A stretch of 64,000 bases of DNA from Isoetes taiwanensis (lineage: Eukaryota; Streptophyta; Lycopodiopsida; Isoetales; Isoetaceae), in assembly GCA_021234155.1 (NCBI GenBank), contig JAJEKV010000177.1, forward strand, positions 370,001-434,000, in the 5' to 3' direction. Every line of letters begins with the position of its first letter. Position 1 is the stretch's first letter. Positions 38,090 through 47,460 of the stretch are shown here, in pieces. Below the pieces are notes generated by a model. That model did no database searches. It saw nothing but the letters and a program-made list of their open reading frames with translations, and had not been told where the DNA came from. The translations under genes and the position numbers were made by a program.

Positions 38090-38721
38090 CCCGCCTCGTG
38101 AATGACTGTTTTCGTCACCGAATTACGGAATAGATATACGAACTGTATAGAATCATAATCATTCACTGGAATGGGATAAGTGATTAATTCATGTAATCCG
38201 TTCGGAATATGACAATCCACCAGGAAGACAATAGATATCCGTGATTGATCAGCTTCAAGTATAGCCATGGAACTGGGATTTGCATTCATTACTACTGAAC
38301 GATTTGGAATACGGTGTGTCATGATCCCTCCCAAACAATTCTTCATCTTTCTCAAATAATCGAGGAAGGGCGAAGAAGTCAAGGCGTCGTCTCCGTGTTT
38401 TTGTAAATCTATCATATGCTCCCAATTGATTGAAACCCCGCCAATCCATTCATGATCGATATAGCTCTGATTGGTCCTCTTTGCCGTTCCTTAAACAATC
38501 TTACTATACACCTTATTGGCATTGGCATTTACCGAGACGAAATGGCCTTCACCTCGAATGATAGGTGCTATCGGATTACGAGCCCTTCTCGAACAAATAA
38601 GTGTTTTTTCAATTTGAAGAATCTCCGAAGAATCCTTGAAAATGGGTATCCGATGGCCCAGATATGCGTGTGTACTCGGCAATGATCTCGGAATAACCAA
38701 ACTAGAATGAGAATTGTACAT
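38090..38721 (-). pseudogene. rps2: rps2 (mitochondrial ribosomal protein S2), left copy
   Basis: Starts MYNSHSSLVIPRSLPSTHAY and includes KRTNQSYIDHEWIGG, TSSPFLDYLRKMKNCLGGIM, NANPSSMAILEADQSRI and LITYPIPVNDYDSIQFVYLF, all matching plant mitochondrial S2. An in-frame TAA follows NKVYSKIV, where related proteins continue into QMAKRTNQSY; both inverted copies share it. There is no other start downstream, so as DNA it is a pseudogene. If the sequence came from a lineage with U-to-C RNA editing, the TAA could have been edited to CAA in the organelle. Confidence 0.85.
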
Positions 38722-38752
38722 AATCAGATAGTAGTAGTTGCTAATCGTTCTC

Positions 38753-38826
38753 GTCTGGATAGCCCAGTTGGTTAGAGCAAAGGACTGAAAATCCTTGTGT
38801 CAGTGGTTCGAATCTACCTCTAAGCG
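38753..38826 (+). tRNA. trnF: trnF-GAA, mitochondrial, left copy
   Basis: GGACTGAAAATCCTTGTGTC contains the anticodon GAA in a well-paired stem, with D arm GCCCAGTTGGTTAGAGC and T loop TTCGAAT. The body matches plant mitochondrial tRNA-Phe. The acceptor stem has at least one mismatch. The inverted copy at 40853-40926 differs at several positions. Confidence 0.8.
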
Positions 38827-38838
38827 CAAATGCCTAGG

Positions 38839-40052
38839 CATTTTCGGACTACAGACCGATTTCCCTTACCAATGTCATTTACAAGATCATATCAGGTACC
38901 ATTGCCAGGAGGCTGAGAACTGTTCTTGAAAGAATCATCAGCACCTCCCAAGCTGCTTACTTGAAAGACAGATTTATCTTGGACAATGTGGTAACAGCAG
39001 CTCTCGGACTGAGGTGGGCTAAAGATTCCAACCAGGACATAGCCCTCATAAAGCTTGATATCACAAAGGCCTTCGACACTGTATGCTGGAACTTCTTATT
39101 CAAATGTTGTAAGGCCCTTGGCTTCTCTGATGAGGTAATTTTACTTTTTAAAGCAATTTTGGCTAACTCTAGATCTTCTGTGCTAATTAATGGGGAATGC
39201 AGCCCCTTCTTCCCCCTGCAAAGGGGGGTGAAACAAGGCTGTCCCTTAGCCCCTTTTCTATTTCTTATCATTATGGAGGCCCTTCATAGCAAGCTAGAAG
39301 AGGCCAAAAGAACTAACATGATCCAAGGTCTTAGCCTCCCAAACAATGGGGAAATTGATCAAATTCTGAATGGGCATTTTGCAGACGATACATTTCTTCT
39401 TGTTTCTATGGACAACAGATCCCTGTCCAATGCTCAAACAATTTTTGAAGAATTCGGGGTCGCCTCGGGCTGCAAAATCAATCCAGTTAAATCCAAAGTG
39501 GTAACAAGGGACCAGGTAAAAGGAGAGCAAACAACTGCTCTCATGGGCTGTAAGTATATCCCCCCCACTAATTCTTCTAAGATTCTGGGTATCCCTTTAG
39601 CTCTAAAAGGTAGTCCTTCGGATATTTGGTTGGATATTATTGAAAAGTTCCAAAAAAAGGTAGATAGTTTGAATTCCAAATATATCTCAAAGCAGGGCAG
39701 GGCTATAATTGCCAATTTTGTCATCTCTTCCTCTCATGTCTATCAATCCTCTGTTATCCTTGCGCCCAAAAAGGTCTCGGCCAAACTCCAGAGTATCATA
39801 GGTAGATTTATCTCTTGTGGCCAAAACAGAAGATGCTGGACCCCTGTTGCCATGGATGAATGCTGTAAGCATAGAAATATTGGAGGTTTGGGGGTCATCA
39901 ATATTGAGAAACAGGGGATTGCTCTCGCGGCCAAGTACTTTTATAAGGCTGCTCACAATAAGATTAAACACCTTGTTGCCATCATTATCAGATACTATCT
40001 TAACAAATGCCTTTCCTATGGATGGAGGAAACTTAATCTTAACTTGCCCCTA
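38839..40052 (+). pseudogene. LINE reverse transcriptase, internal fragment
   Basis: The frame begins FSDYRPISLTNVIYKIISG and continues through SQAAYLKDRFILDNV, LIKLDITKAFDTVCWNFL (motif A), GVKQGCPLAPFLFLIIMEAL (motif B) and the catalytic FADD box in GHFADDTFLLV (motif C). About 400 residues are open. It lacks the endonuclease domain upstream and any 3' tail, and it starts and ends exactly at the interruption of the palindrome arm. So this is an internal piece, not a normal 5'-truncated insertion with poly(A). It was probably joined to mitochondrial DNA during repair, or captured by the mitochondrial genome before transfer. Confidence 0.9.
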
Positions 40053-40054
40053 GT

Positions 40055-40353
40055 GTGGTATGAAGTAAGAAGGGAAGCAGATGCGTCTATCATACTCGTA
40101 CAATCCTCGTTCAACCGCGGGATACGGAGATGGAACACAGATAGATGAGATAGATGTTAACAAAAAGAATAATTTATCACGGCTTGGAGTCCACCAGAAT
40201 AATTTGCCACTATTTCGTCGATACCTATCCATATAGGAAACTTGTATTTTTTGTCTACCAATTCCCCTTCATTTATGCTACCAACCATCAATATAGTATT
40301 GCTTCTAGTTCATTCTGTCACCTGAAATGGGGGATACTTAGTACTAAATGCAC
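40055..40353. repeat. Large palindrome, left arm inner part
   Basis: Continuation of the left arm after the LINE fragment, pairing with 40538-40850. The innermost 95 bases or so match with about one difference; the outer portion has more. It ends in CTAAATGCAC, paired with GTGCATTTAG. Confidence 0.9.
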
Positions 40354-40380
40354 GACGACGTTCTGAACCCAGCTCACGTA

Positions 40381-40412
<32 letters not shown>

Positions 40413-40525
40413 AATGTACTACCGCCCCAGGTGGCGAAGAGCCGACATTCTCGCTTCCGCTTCGTCCACACCTGCTCGCGCTGGTGCTTCCCCCTAAGGC
40501 GGAACGCTCCCCTACCGATGTATTT
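40354..40525 (-). rRNA. Mitochondrial 26S rRNA fragment, chimeric
   Basis: On the minus strand the sequence starts CGGTAGGGGAGCGTTCCGCC and runs through GAAGCGGAAGCGAGAATGTC, matching the middle of the large-subunit rRNA. It then passes directly into GGCTCTTCGCCACCTGGGGC, AAGGGTTGGGCTGTTCGCCC and GGTACGTGAGCTGGGTTCAG, which belong to the peptidyl-transferase region several hundred bases further 3'. The two parts share ATGTCGGCT at the join (40440-40448), a microhomology junction. The fragment forms the spacer between the palindrome arms. Confidence 0.85.
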
Positions 40526-40852
40526 CGACATCCCACAGTGCATTTAGTACTAAGTATCCCCCATTTCAGGTGACAGAATGAACTAGAAGCAATACTATAT
40601 TGATGGTTGGTAGCATAAACGAAGGGGAATTGGTAGACAAAAAATACAAGTTTCCTATATGGATAGGTATCGATTTAAATAGTGGCAAATTATTCCGTGG
40701 ACTCCAAGCCGTGATAAATTATTCTTTTGTTAACATCTATCTCATCTATCTCGTGTTCCATCTTCGTATCCCGCGGCTGAACGAGGATTGTATGCGAGTA
40801 TGATAGACGACCGCCTCCGTTCTTACTTCATACCACGCCCCCTAGGCATTTG

Positions 40853-40926
40853 CGCTTAGAGGTAGATTCGAACCATCGACACAAGGATTTTCAGTCCTTT
40901 GCTCTAACCAACCGGGCTATCCGGGC
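40853..40926 (-). tRNA. trnF: trnF-GAA, mitochondrial, right copy
   Basis: Inverted copy of the trnF at 38753. It reads GCCCGGATAGCCCGGTTGGT at its 5' end with the same GGACTGAAAATCCTTGTGTC anticodon arm. Differences from the left copy fall mostly in the acceptor stem and D arm. Confidence 0.8.
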
Positions 40927-40957
40927 GAGAACAATTAGCAACTACTACTATCCGATT

Positions 40958-41580
40958 ATGTACAATTCTCATTCTAGTTTGGTTATTCCGAGATCATTGC
41001 CGAGTACACACGCATATCCGGGCCATCTGATACCCATTTTCAAGGATTCTTCTGAGATTCTTCAAATTGAAAAACACTTATTTGTTCGAGAAGGGCTCGT
41101 AATACGATAGCACCTATCATTCGAGGTGAAGGCCATTTCGTCTCGGTAAATGCCAATGCCAATAAGGTGTATAGTAAGATTGTTTAAGGAATGGCAAAGA
41201 GGACCAATCAGAGCTATATCGATCATGAATGGATTGGCGGGGTTTCAATCAATTGGGAGCATATGATAGATTTACAAAAACACGGAGACGACGCCTTGAC
41301 TTCTTCGCCCTTCCTCGATTATTTGAGAAAGATGAAGAATTGTTTGGGAGGGATCATGACACACCGTATTCCAAATCGTTTCAAGAGTAATGAATGCAAA
41401 TCCCGCCCATGGCTATACTTGAAGCTGATCAATCACGGATATCTATTGTCTTCCGGTGGATTGTCATATTCCGAACGGATTACATGAACTAATCACTTAT
41501 CCCATTCCAAAGAATGATTATGATTCTATACGATTCAGATATCTATTCCGTAATTCGGTGATCGAAAAAGTGATCATTCA
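40958..41580 (+). pseudogene. rps2: rps2 (mitochondrial ribosomal protein S2), right copy
   Basis: Inverted copy of the left rps2. It starts MYNSHSSLVIPRSLPSTHAY and shares the in-frame TAA before GMAKRTNQSYIDHEWIGG. It carries further damage: the frame changes after CLGGIMTHRIPNRF, so the C-terminal half is read in another frame. It has therefore decayed more than the left copy since the duplication. Confidence 0.85.
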
Positions 41581-41970
41581 CGAGGCGGGATCGGTATGGT
41601 AACCTTGAAAGAAGTGATCGCGATCGACCGGGACTGCTCTTCCATGCATACATAGAAGGCGAGAGAGAAAAAGGATCGATATTGGTATATAATATAAGAA
41701 TTGAAGAGATTGCAAGGTCGCTCGACTCCTACGGTATTGGGGGTGATAATGATGGGAAGGAAAAGAACCGAACGAACCAATTGTTTTAAAATCTCGACGA
41801 CTATACCTAAACGGATAAATTAATGTTAAACATCGAAGGGAGAGAATCTATTATATACCAATCGGACTACCCATTCCAATCATCACGGCCTTGAAATATC
41901 ATACCAATACACGCCAAGTTTCGATCGATATTCGGAGTTGATTATCCTTCTCGAAAAGAAAGATTCGAAG

Positions 41971-42443
41971 TGGTTTATAATTCACCTAGTGTTGACTGTA
42001 ATACACGCGTACAAGTTATGATGAAATAATATGTACTATGCAGTTCCCCTGGTTTTGTTTTGGAGGAGATGCGGCACGACTTCCCGCCGCCAATGCCGCG
42101 TCCAACGGGCCTAAGAAGCCTAAAGAGCTTGAATTTCTACGGTTGGACACTTTGGACATTATACCGTGCGTGTCGTATTACACGATGACACAGTTGGATG
42201 GCTTGATAGGGAAAACCCCGTTTTTCTCCTCGGCGAATGGGGCAGCGAATGCGAGAGTGTTCTAAAAATGGTTTTATACGGAGATGATTACATCATTCTG
42301 TTGGGTGGCCCAGACCTGCTTATGTGGGATTTACTCTCCTCCCCCCTCCCCCCTCTGAACCCCGAAGGCATCGCCTGCCATCTTAAGCTCCTACCCGATC
42401 CACGGTCCAATTCTATTTAGATATTGACATAAATAAGAGATAG
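41971..42443 (+). other. Unidentified insert in the right palindrome arm
   Basis: 473 bases present only in the right arm: GATTCGAAG and TTACCATACTATC, which are adjacent in the left arm, are separated here. Two overlapping frames (42038-42265 and 42166-42420) are open but I recognise neither; the second contains VLYGDDYIILLGGP. No inverted termini or obvious target duplication. It may be another mitochondrial fragment or foreign DNA joined at a break. Confidence 0.6.
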
Positions 42444-42636
42444 TTACCATACTATCTCTGAGAGTACGCCGTCTCCATTTATTCGTGGGGAAGAATAGGA
42501 GTTAGGCGGTGTCCAGCAAGCGTTCTTGCTGCTGCTGCACATGACATGCATGCGGCGCAGGTTCAGACCATCCCTTCTAGCAATTCATGCAGGAGTACAA
42601 GTCCAGTTGACCTGGCTTGGCTCAGTCCGGGTCTTA

Positions 42637-42730
42637 CAAGGTCATCATGATTGTCTTACAAGATAATCATGAGAGTCTTACAAGGTAATCATGAGAGTCT
42701 TACAAGGTAATCATGATAGTCTTACAAAGC
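42637..42730. repeat. 22-base tandem repeats, right arm
   Basis: Mirror image of the array at 37419-37510: about four copies of GTCTTACAAGGTAATCATGA with slight differences. Confidence 0.85.
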
Positions 42731-42765
42731 AAAATAATCAGGAATGCTTTGTTAGGCTAGGCTCC

Positions 42766-42831
42766 GGGGCTTAGTAGGACTCGAACCTACACCGTTGGGT
42801 GCGTTTTAACCAATTCAACCATAGGCCCGCC
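42766..42831 (-). pseudogene. trnI-like tRNA remnant, anticodon loop deleted
   Basis: The minus strand reads GGGCCTATGGTTGAATTGGT...GCACCCAACGGTG...TAGGTTCGAGTCCTACTAAG, matching the plant mitochondrial tRNA with a CAU anticodon except that most of the anticodon loop and part of the variable region are missing. It cannot fold into a functional tRNA. It abuts the right end of the palindrome. Confidence 0.65.
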
Positions 42832-42881
42832 ATTGATCGCTACCAGAAGCTAAGCAATGTCCTTGCTTGTTCGGTGTTCCC

Positions 42882-42967
42882 GGGAGAGCGGCCGAGTGGT
42901 TAAAAGCGACAGACTGCAAATCCGCTGAATAGAATATTCTACGTGGATTCGAATCTTGCCTCTCCCA
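42882..42967 (+). tRNA. trnY-like tRNA with anticodon GCA
   Basis: An 86-base class II tRNA with GGGAGAG/CTCTCCC acceptor, D arm GCCGAGTGGTTAAAAGC and a long variable arm, matching plant mitochondrial tRNA-Tyr. Where tRNA-Tyr has CTGTAAATCTGT, this copy has CTGCAAATCCGC: three T-to-C changes, one turning the GUA anticodon into GCA (Cys). It may be a decayed copy, or it may preserve cytidines that were edited to U in the organelle. Confidence 0.7.
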
Positions 42968-43279
42968 TCTAACCTACAAGGTCAGGTCTCCTTTATATCA
43001 TTCATCAACACTTCTACTTACTCCTCCATGCATGTCGAAACAGTAAGAGAATGGAACCAACCCCAACCCTCGGATGGCATGGCATGCATGCATGGGAGAA
43101 GATAACTAACTTCAACTACTGGCCATCTATCGGTACAAAAGCCGGGTCAAGTAGTCAAATCTTGGGATAAAAAGAATAAGCCATTCTAATCTCTTTTTTT
43201 CACCGGGCTCACCTCTACTATCCGTCGCTCCACGTTTCTATGGATGGGACCGAGAAACACCAAAGCCTTAAGAAAGAAG

Positions 43280-43360
43280 GCGGAATGGACGAAAAAAAGG
43301 GACTTGGACCCTCAACCTCAGCCTTGGCAAGGCTATGCTCCACCGTTGAGCTATTTCCGC
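43280..43360 (-). pseudogene. trnG-GCC remnant
   Basis: The minus strand reads GCGGAAATAGCTCAACGGTG and ATAGCCTTGCCAAGGCT (anticodon GCC), matching plant mitochondrial tRNA-Gly. After the T arm (GAGGGTCCAAGTCCCTT) a T-run and extra bases separate it from the matching ATTCCGC acceptor strand, so the 3' end carries an insertion and the tRNA is probably not functional. Confidence 0.65.
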
Positions 43361-43525
43361 ATACACTACTATCTATAGACATTACCAATAACATTCTCTC
43401 TAGATAACAATAAAGATATAGAGATATCAAGATAGATATCAAGATCCTCTAATATCGATCGTGTCGTGCGTGATAGATATTCTATTATATAGAATATCAT
43501 TATAGTCTAGTCGATACCAGCCAGA

Positions 43526-43597
43526 GTCCCTTTCGTCTAGGGGTCAGGACATCGTCTTTTCATGTCGAAGACACGGGTTCGAATCCCGTAAGGGACA
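43526..43597 (+). tRNA. trnE: trnE-UUC, mitochondrial
   Basis: GTCCCTTTCGTCTAGGGGTC begins a complete cloverleaf. The anticodon loop contains TTTTCAT (anticodon TTC), the T arm ACGGGTTCGAATCCCGT pairs fully and the acceptor GTCCCTT pairs with AAGGGAC. It is the best-preserved tRNA in the block. Confidence 0.9.
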
Positions 43598-43760
43598 GAC
43601 ACTTGCGTATGCGTGCCTTATTGAATTGTTCTCACTCACGTATTCGATTGGCGCCGAGCCGAATCGGAGGATGAGAACCAAGAGATGCCGGTCACCATCG
43701 TCGAACCTCATTACTCTATTTGCTTTTCCACGCCACGATGCGATGGAACTAACTTGAATC

Positions 43761-44790
43761 ATCTATCTGAAGTGTTATCCTGGAAGAGTGTTGCCTATAG
43801 GGGTAGGGGACTGATGAATAGAAGGCTTAGATTTAATTTGAGGGTAATATTTCTTGGCATATTTTAGAACTTTTCTAGGTACGCTGCGAATGTTTGGGAT
43901 TCGAGTGATAGATAGATGGTGGGGATTTGTGGCAGCTTGGTGGAAGGTGGAGATGTATTGGTGGCGCCTAGAGGCACTGGGAGTAAAAACAAAGTGGAAC
44001 TTTGTCCTGCTCAATTACATTCTCCTCAATTACGTTGGTGCAATTGTTGTGTGTGCCCAAGATTTTATTCCTGTCTTTGCATCTTTATTTGTATTTGAAT
44101 TATTATTAAATGAAGTTTGCCTCCCTTTAACAAAAATAAAATGTATGGAAAATGAAAGGTGGAGTGACTTAACATCCTCTCACTCACTCTATTTGCACTT
44201 GTCATAGCAGACTTTGGCTCATATAAATAGTATATTACGTACTTAAGCATAAGTTAGGGACCTATAGACAACTCAATGTCGACAGAACCAAGGATGCACA
44301 TTAAGTTGGAGGCAATCTGCTTTTAGCTTTATGCTAATATCATCAACTGAACATACAATGCTACTAACAACACTATAATTTGTTAAAATTACAATCGACA
44401 CACGTCTCTATTTAGAATATTTGAGTAAAAACCCAATTTGGCTAAAAAGATCACCCCAGAAAATGGTTGTATTTATGGTGCACCCATGTTTGTGCCTGGT
44501 TGTCCGAATAGCGGGAAGCTGCATCGGCAAGATAAAGAAGTTACGAGAAATTCCTTCAACATTTAAGTAGACATAAAAATTAAAACTACATCTAAATGTT
44601 CTAGAAATTTAAAACTTCTTCAAACATGTAATACATTTAATCATTGCTCAAAAAGAGTTTGTTTACAGCTTTGCAACTCATGGTAGATGTGGTATTTAAT
44701 AGCTCGTCTTAAAAATAGGCAAGTAATATCGATGGATAGCTCAATCAACTTCAAAAAGCAGTACAGAGTATAGGCTCGTAGCCATCTACA
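43761..44790. other. Intergenic sequence right of the mitochondrial block
   Basis: AT-rich nuclear-type sequence. An open frame at 43854-44207 has an odd tryptophan-rich composition and no recognisable motif, so I do not call it a gene. No RNA gene or repeat noticed. Confidence 0.4.
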
Positions 44791-47460
44791 AATGTTAGGG
44801 TCTGCAGGGCCGTCATTAAAGAGGGCCGTTGCGGCTCCAAGCCCTTCAGAGCAGGGTCAAGACATTGGAAATGACCTCATCAGCAGTATATCCTACAGTT
44901 GCCTCCCGGCTACATAAGTTGGAGCATCGCTCTGCTCTTGATCTGGATGTGCAGGAGCTGCAGGCAACCGTCATCCAACAAGCTAAGGGTCTCCATGTAG
45001 ATGCTCATTGTTATGAACATTAGAAAACCAAAGGGAGCAAGACCAAATAAGTGTTGATTTAAAATATTATTAATGATATGTGATGATATGGGACCACCCG
45101 ATTGGGTGAGGAAAACCCGAAGAAAAAGCAAAGAAGCTTTTCATGGCCTGCTGAACTGCTGATTAGGCTGATCGAAGGGTCAGATGATGGAATCAGGCCG
45201 ATTCTTGACCTAGGAGGGGTCAGTTCTAACCAAATCGGCCACCTGGCTTATGCCAGGCACTACAGTTTAGGGTTTATCCCAGTATAACGGGAGTCAATGG
45301 AGGAGGCAGGGGATATGCTTCTATTAAGAGAAGCAATTCCAGTTCTGCTCTCTTCAGCAGCAACGCTATCATGATTTCCACCAGCTAGACAATTCTGGTT
45401 GAGCTCTTGTATTGTAACAGGATTTTGTCAAACATCCAAGAGAGCCACATGCTCATGCACTAGTGGGGGCATTAGAAACTCTAAGGGATAGGCGGTTTTG
45501 TGCCAGATGTGAGATCGAGCTGTGGTGAAGCCCAAGTTTATAACCTACTGGTAGATTAAGGATCCCAATCACCAACCAGAGCTAGGGGCTCTTGCTTGAG
45601 CAATGTGAAAAATCTGGGATTCCGAGGGAAGCAGTGGTAGGTGCTAATGGATGTGATTGGTTTTCCTAGAGCAAACAAAATTTGTAACACTGAGCAATTG
45701 CAGCGCGCATGCACAAATTGGCAAGGCAAAAACAGTTTCAGTAGGAGCCGAGCTTTTGCCTTCGAGAAGGGGAGGCCACTCCATATGCTACGGCGGCCCA
45801 ACATACAGCCAACTGTTGCACCGTCAGATCATCCCATGCCGTCGCAATCCCAACGCAAGCCACAGTCCACACCTCGCAGACCGCACATAGCGCCTGTCGA
45901 GACAATCAATATTGACCCGACGATCAGAGAGCTCCAAGACTTGAGATGCAAAAGGCATAATGTTGTGGTCCGTGACCTACAGGAAGAAGCAGGGAAGAAC
46001 TTCATTGAATGCCCCTCAGATATTGGTCCTCACCCATATGGCATCCCTATGCTTACATTGTTAGGGCAAGCCACCATGGCGCTCAGCTCCCTAACTGCCA
46101 CCGCGAATGCATAAGTACGAAGAGCTATATTATGCTAGGGCAAATAGTTGAAGAGGATATCCCTGTATGTCAACCATGATCTCCCTCCAGCATAATCGGA
46201 GCTTTGTAAGCACAAGTTGGCCCTGGTTAAATGCATCCGCCGCCAAGGAGGAGCCGCATCCAAGAATCTTTCTATGCAAGACAGATAGGCACAACCGGTA
46301 CCTATGGGTGCGAGTACAAAATTGCAGTGGCAGCCCTCTCTTTGTGGCAGCCTGTTACTTTCCACTTGTAGAAAGCATCTTCTATCACACCCACTCATAT
46401 CTAGATAGGCTGGACCCCTACGTCGATCTATATGATGACATATAGCAACACAAGCTGTTGGGCAGTGTCATATGCCTTGGAGACTTCAATGCATGCAGGG
46501 GGGTGGAACAACCCATAAAATTTGACCCCTTGGCTGATGATATGTTATAGATGTGCCCTGCAGCAGTGGCTTGGCCATGGGCATCAGATGATAACCAGGT
46601 CACGCGATATGGTAGGTAGTTGATTTTGCTCTGCGATATCTTGGATTTGGTAATTTACAATGGACTGGCACAACGGCCATCCTCCCATAGGTATGCTTGC
46701 AGGCAGAAAAACCAAGGGAGCAGCTCCAGTGTGGTGGACCATGTGTTGGTAGCTGAGCATGATATGCATGTCACTAATTATTTTTAGGTGGGGACAAACA
46801 ATAGAGACAAATGTCCACTCAAAACACCTACCACTTTATTTGCAGCTGTCTTAGAAGGCTATTTGAACATCATGTGCTATAGCTCCTTGCACATCTTAGG
46901 TGTGCTTGGATTACGAACATGTAGAGGCTTACGCCTAGACGGTCATTGATGACCTGGCAGGAATTTTGCAACTCTCTGCACTAGAGCAATGGATGGGTCT
47001 GTTGATTGATATGGTTGGGACTGTTGCAAAAAGTTGTTTTGGGAAAAGTCGCTTGCGATGGGTTTCAGATACCACAACCTATGTAATCGGTGTTTGATGG
47101 TGAGTGTAAGGAACTCAAAAGTTGGCCCCACCAAGTCAGGCATCCCACTTTATGCCCACCACACGGCCAGATAGTACCACGCTTTCCTTAAGGGTAAGAA
47201 AGTCAGGTACATTGCATGGCACCAAAGGGAAATGTTTTATCTTCTGGACTGTCATCCAAGGACCTTTTGGCGAAGGGTGCTCAGAAAGTCAATACAACCT
47301 ACATGGAACATCACTTCCGAGCAATGGGGGCAATACTTGCAAGAGCTCTATGATCCTCAATGCGCTCGAGCAAGGATACCCCCAGAAAGGCCCGAGGCTA
47401 GAAATCACAGAGGCAAATTTTTGTTGCCACATTTTGGCAGCATAGAAGAGCTATGTGCAT
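44790..47460 (+). pseudogene. Decayed LINE with apurinic endonuclease domain
   Basis: From 5' to 3': a coiled-coil-like frame (44829-45023), a proline- and basic-rich frame (45641-46114), then an endonuclease-like region at about 46167-46780 with LYDDI-stop, LLGSVICLGDFNACRGVEQ (the GDFN motif of LINE endonucleases) and SSVVDHVLVAEHDMHV (the D-H end of the domain). It ends with FWRRVLRKSIQPTWNI then TSEQWGQYLQELYD, the linker that normally precedes reverse transcriptase. Stops and frameshifts interrupt it throughout and no reverse transcriptase follows. Its remaining part corresponds to what the LINE fragment at 38839-40052 lacks, but I cannot show they are one family. Confidence 0.75.

Larger units (their letters stand above)
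37383..38838. repeat. Large palindrome, left arm outer part
   Basis: Inverted counterpart of 40853-42762. Its outer edge, GCCTAGCCTAACAAAG at 37383, pairs with the mirror sequence ending at 42762. It contains the 22-base tandem repeat, an rps2 copy and trnF. It breaks off at 38838 (AAATGCCTAGG), where a LINE fragment begins; the arm resumes at about 40055. Confidence 0.9.
40538..42762. repeat. Large palindrome, right arm
   Basis: Inverted copy of the left arm (37383-38838 plus 40055-40353). It is uninterrupted at the point where the left arm carries the LINE (near 40842), so the LINE segment was added to one arm only. It carries its own 473-base insert at 41971-42443, absent from the left arm. 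It contains trnF (minus), rps2 (plus) and the 22-base tandem array. Confidence 0.9.
34430..43760. other. Nuclear insertion of mitochondrial DNA (NUMT), rearranged
   Basis: About 9.3 kb with plant mitochondrial content: group II intron 3' end, trnC, trnF (two copies), trnE, trnY-like, trnG and trnI remnants, rps2 (two copies) and 26S rRNA. Base composition is more even than in the flanks. Annexin and LINE sequences on either side are nuclear, so this is not an organelle contig, though an assembly chimera cannot be excluded. Boundaries are approximate. Gene order is scrambled, and a large inverted repeat with nuclear LINE sequence in one arm shows that fragments were joined before or after transfer. 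Confidence 0.8.

Noticed and set aside
42166-42420. GDD in VLYGDDYIILL as a possible viral or mitovirus polymerase motif
   Set aside because: No other polymerase motifs nearby and the frame is only 84 codons; a lone GDD is not evidence.
43854-44207. 117-codon tryptophan-rich ORF as a gene
   Set aside because: Odd composition, no homologous motif and no splice or promoter support.
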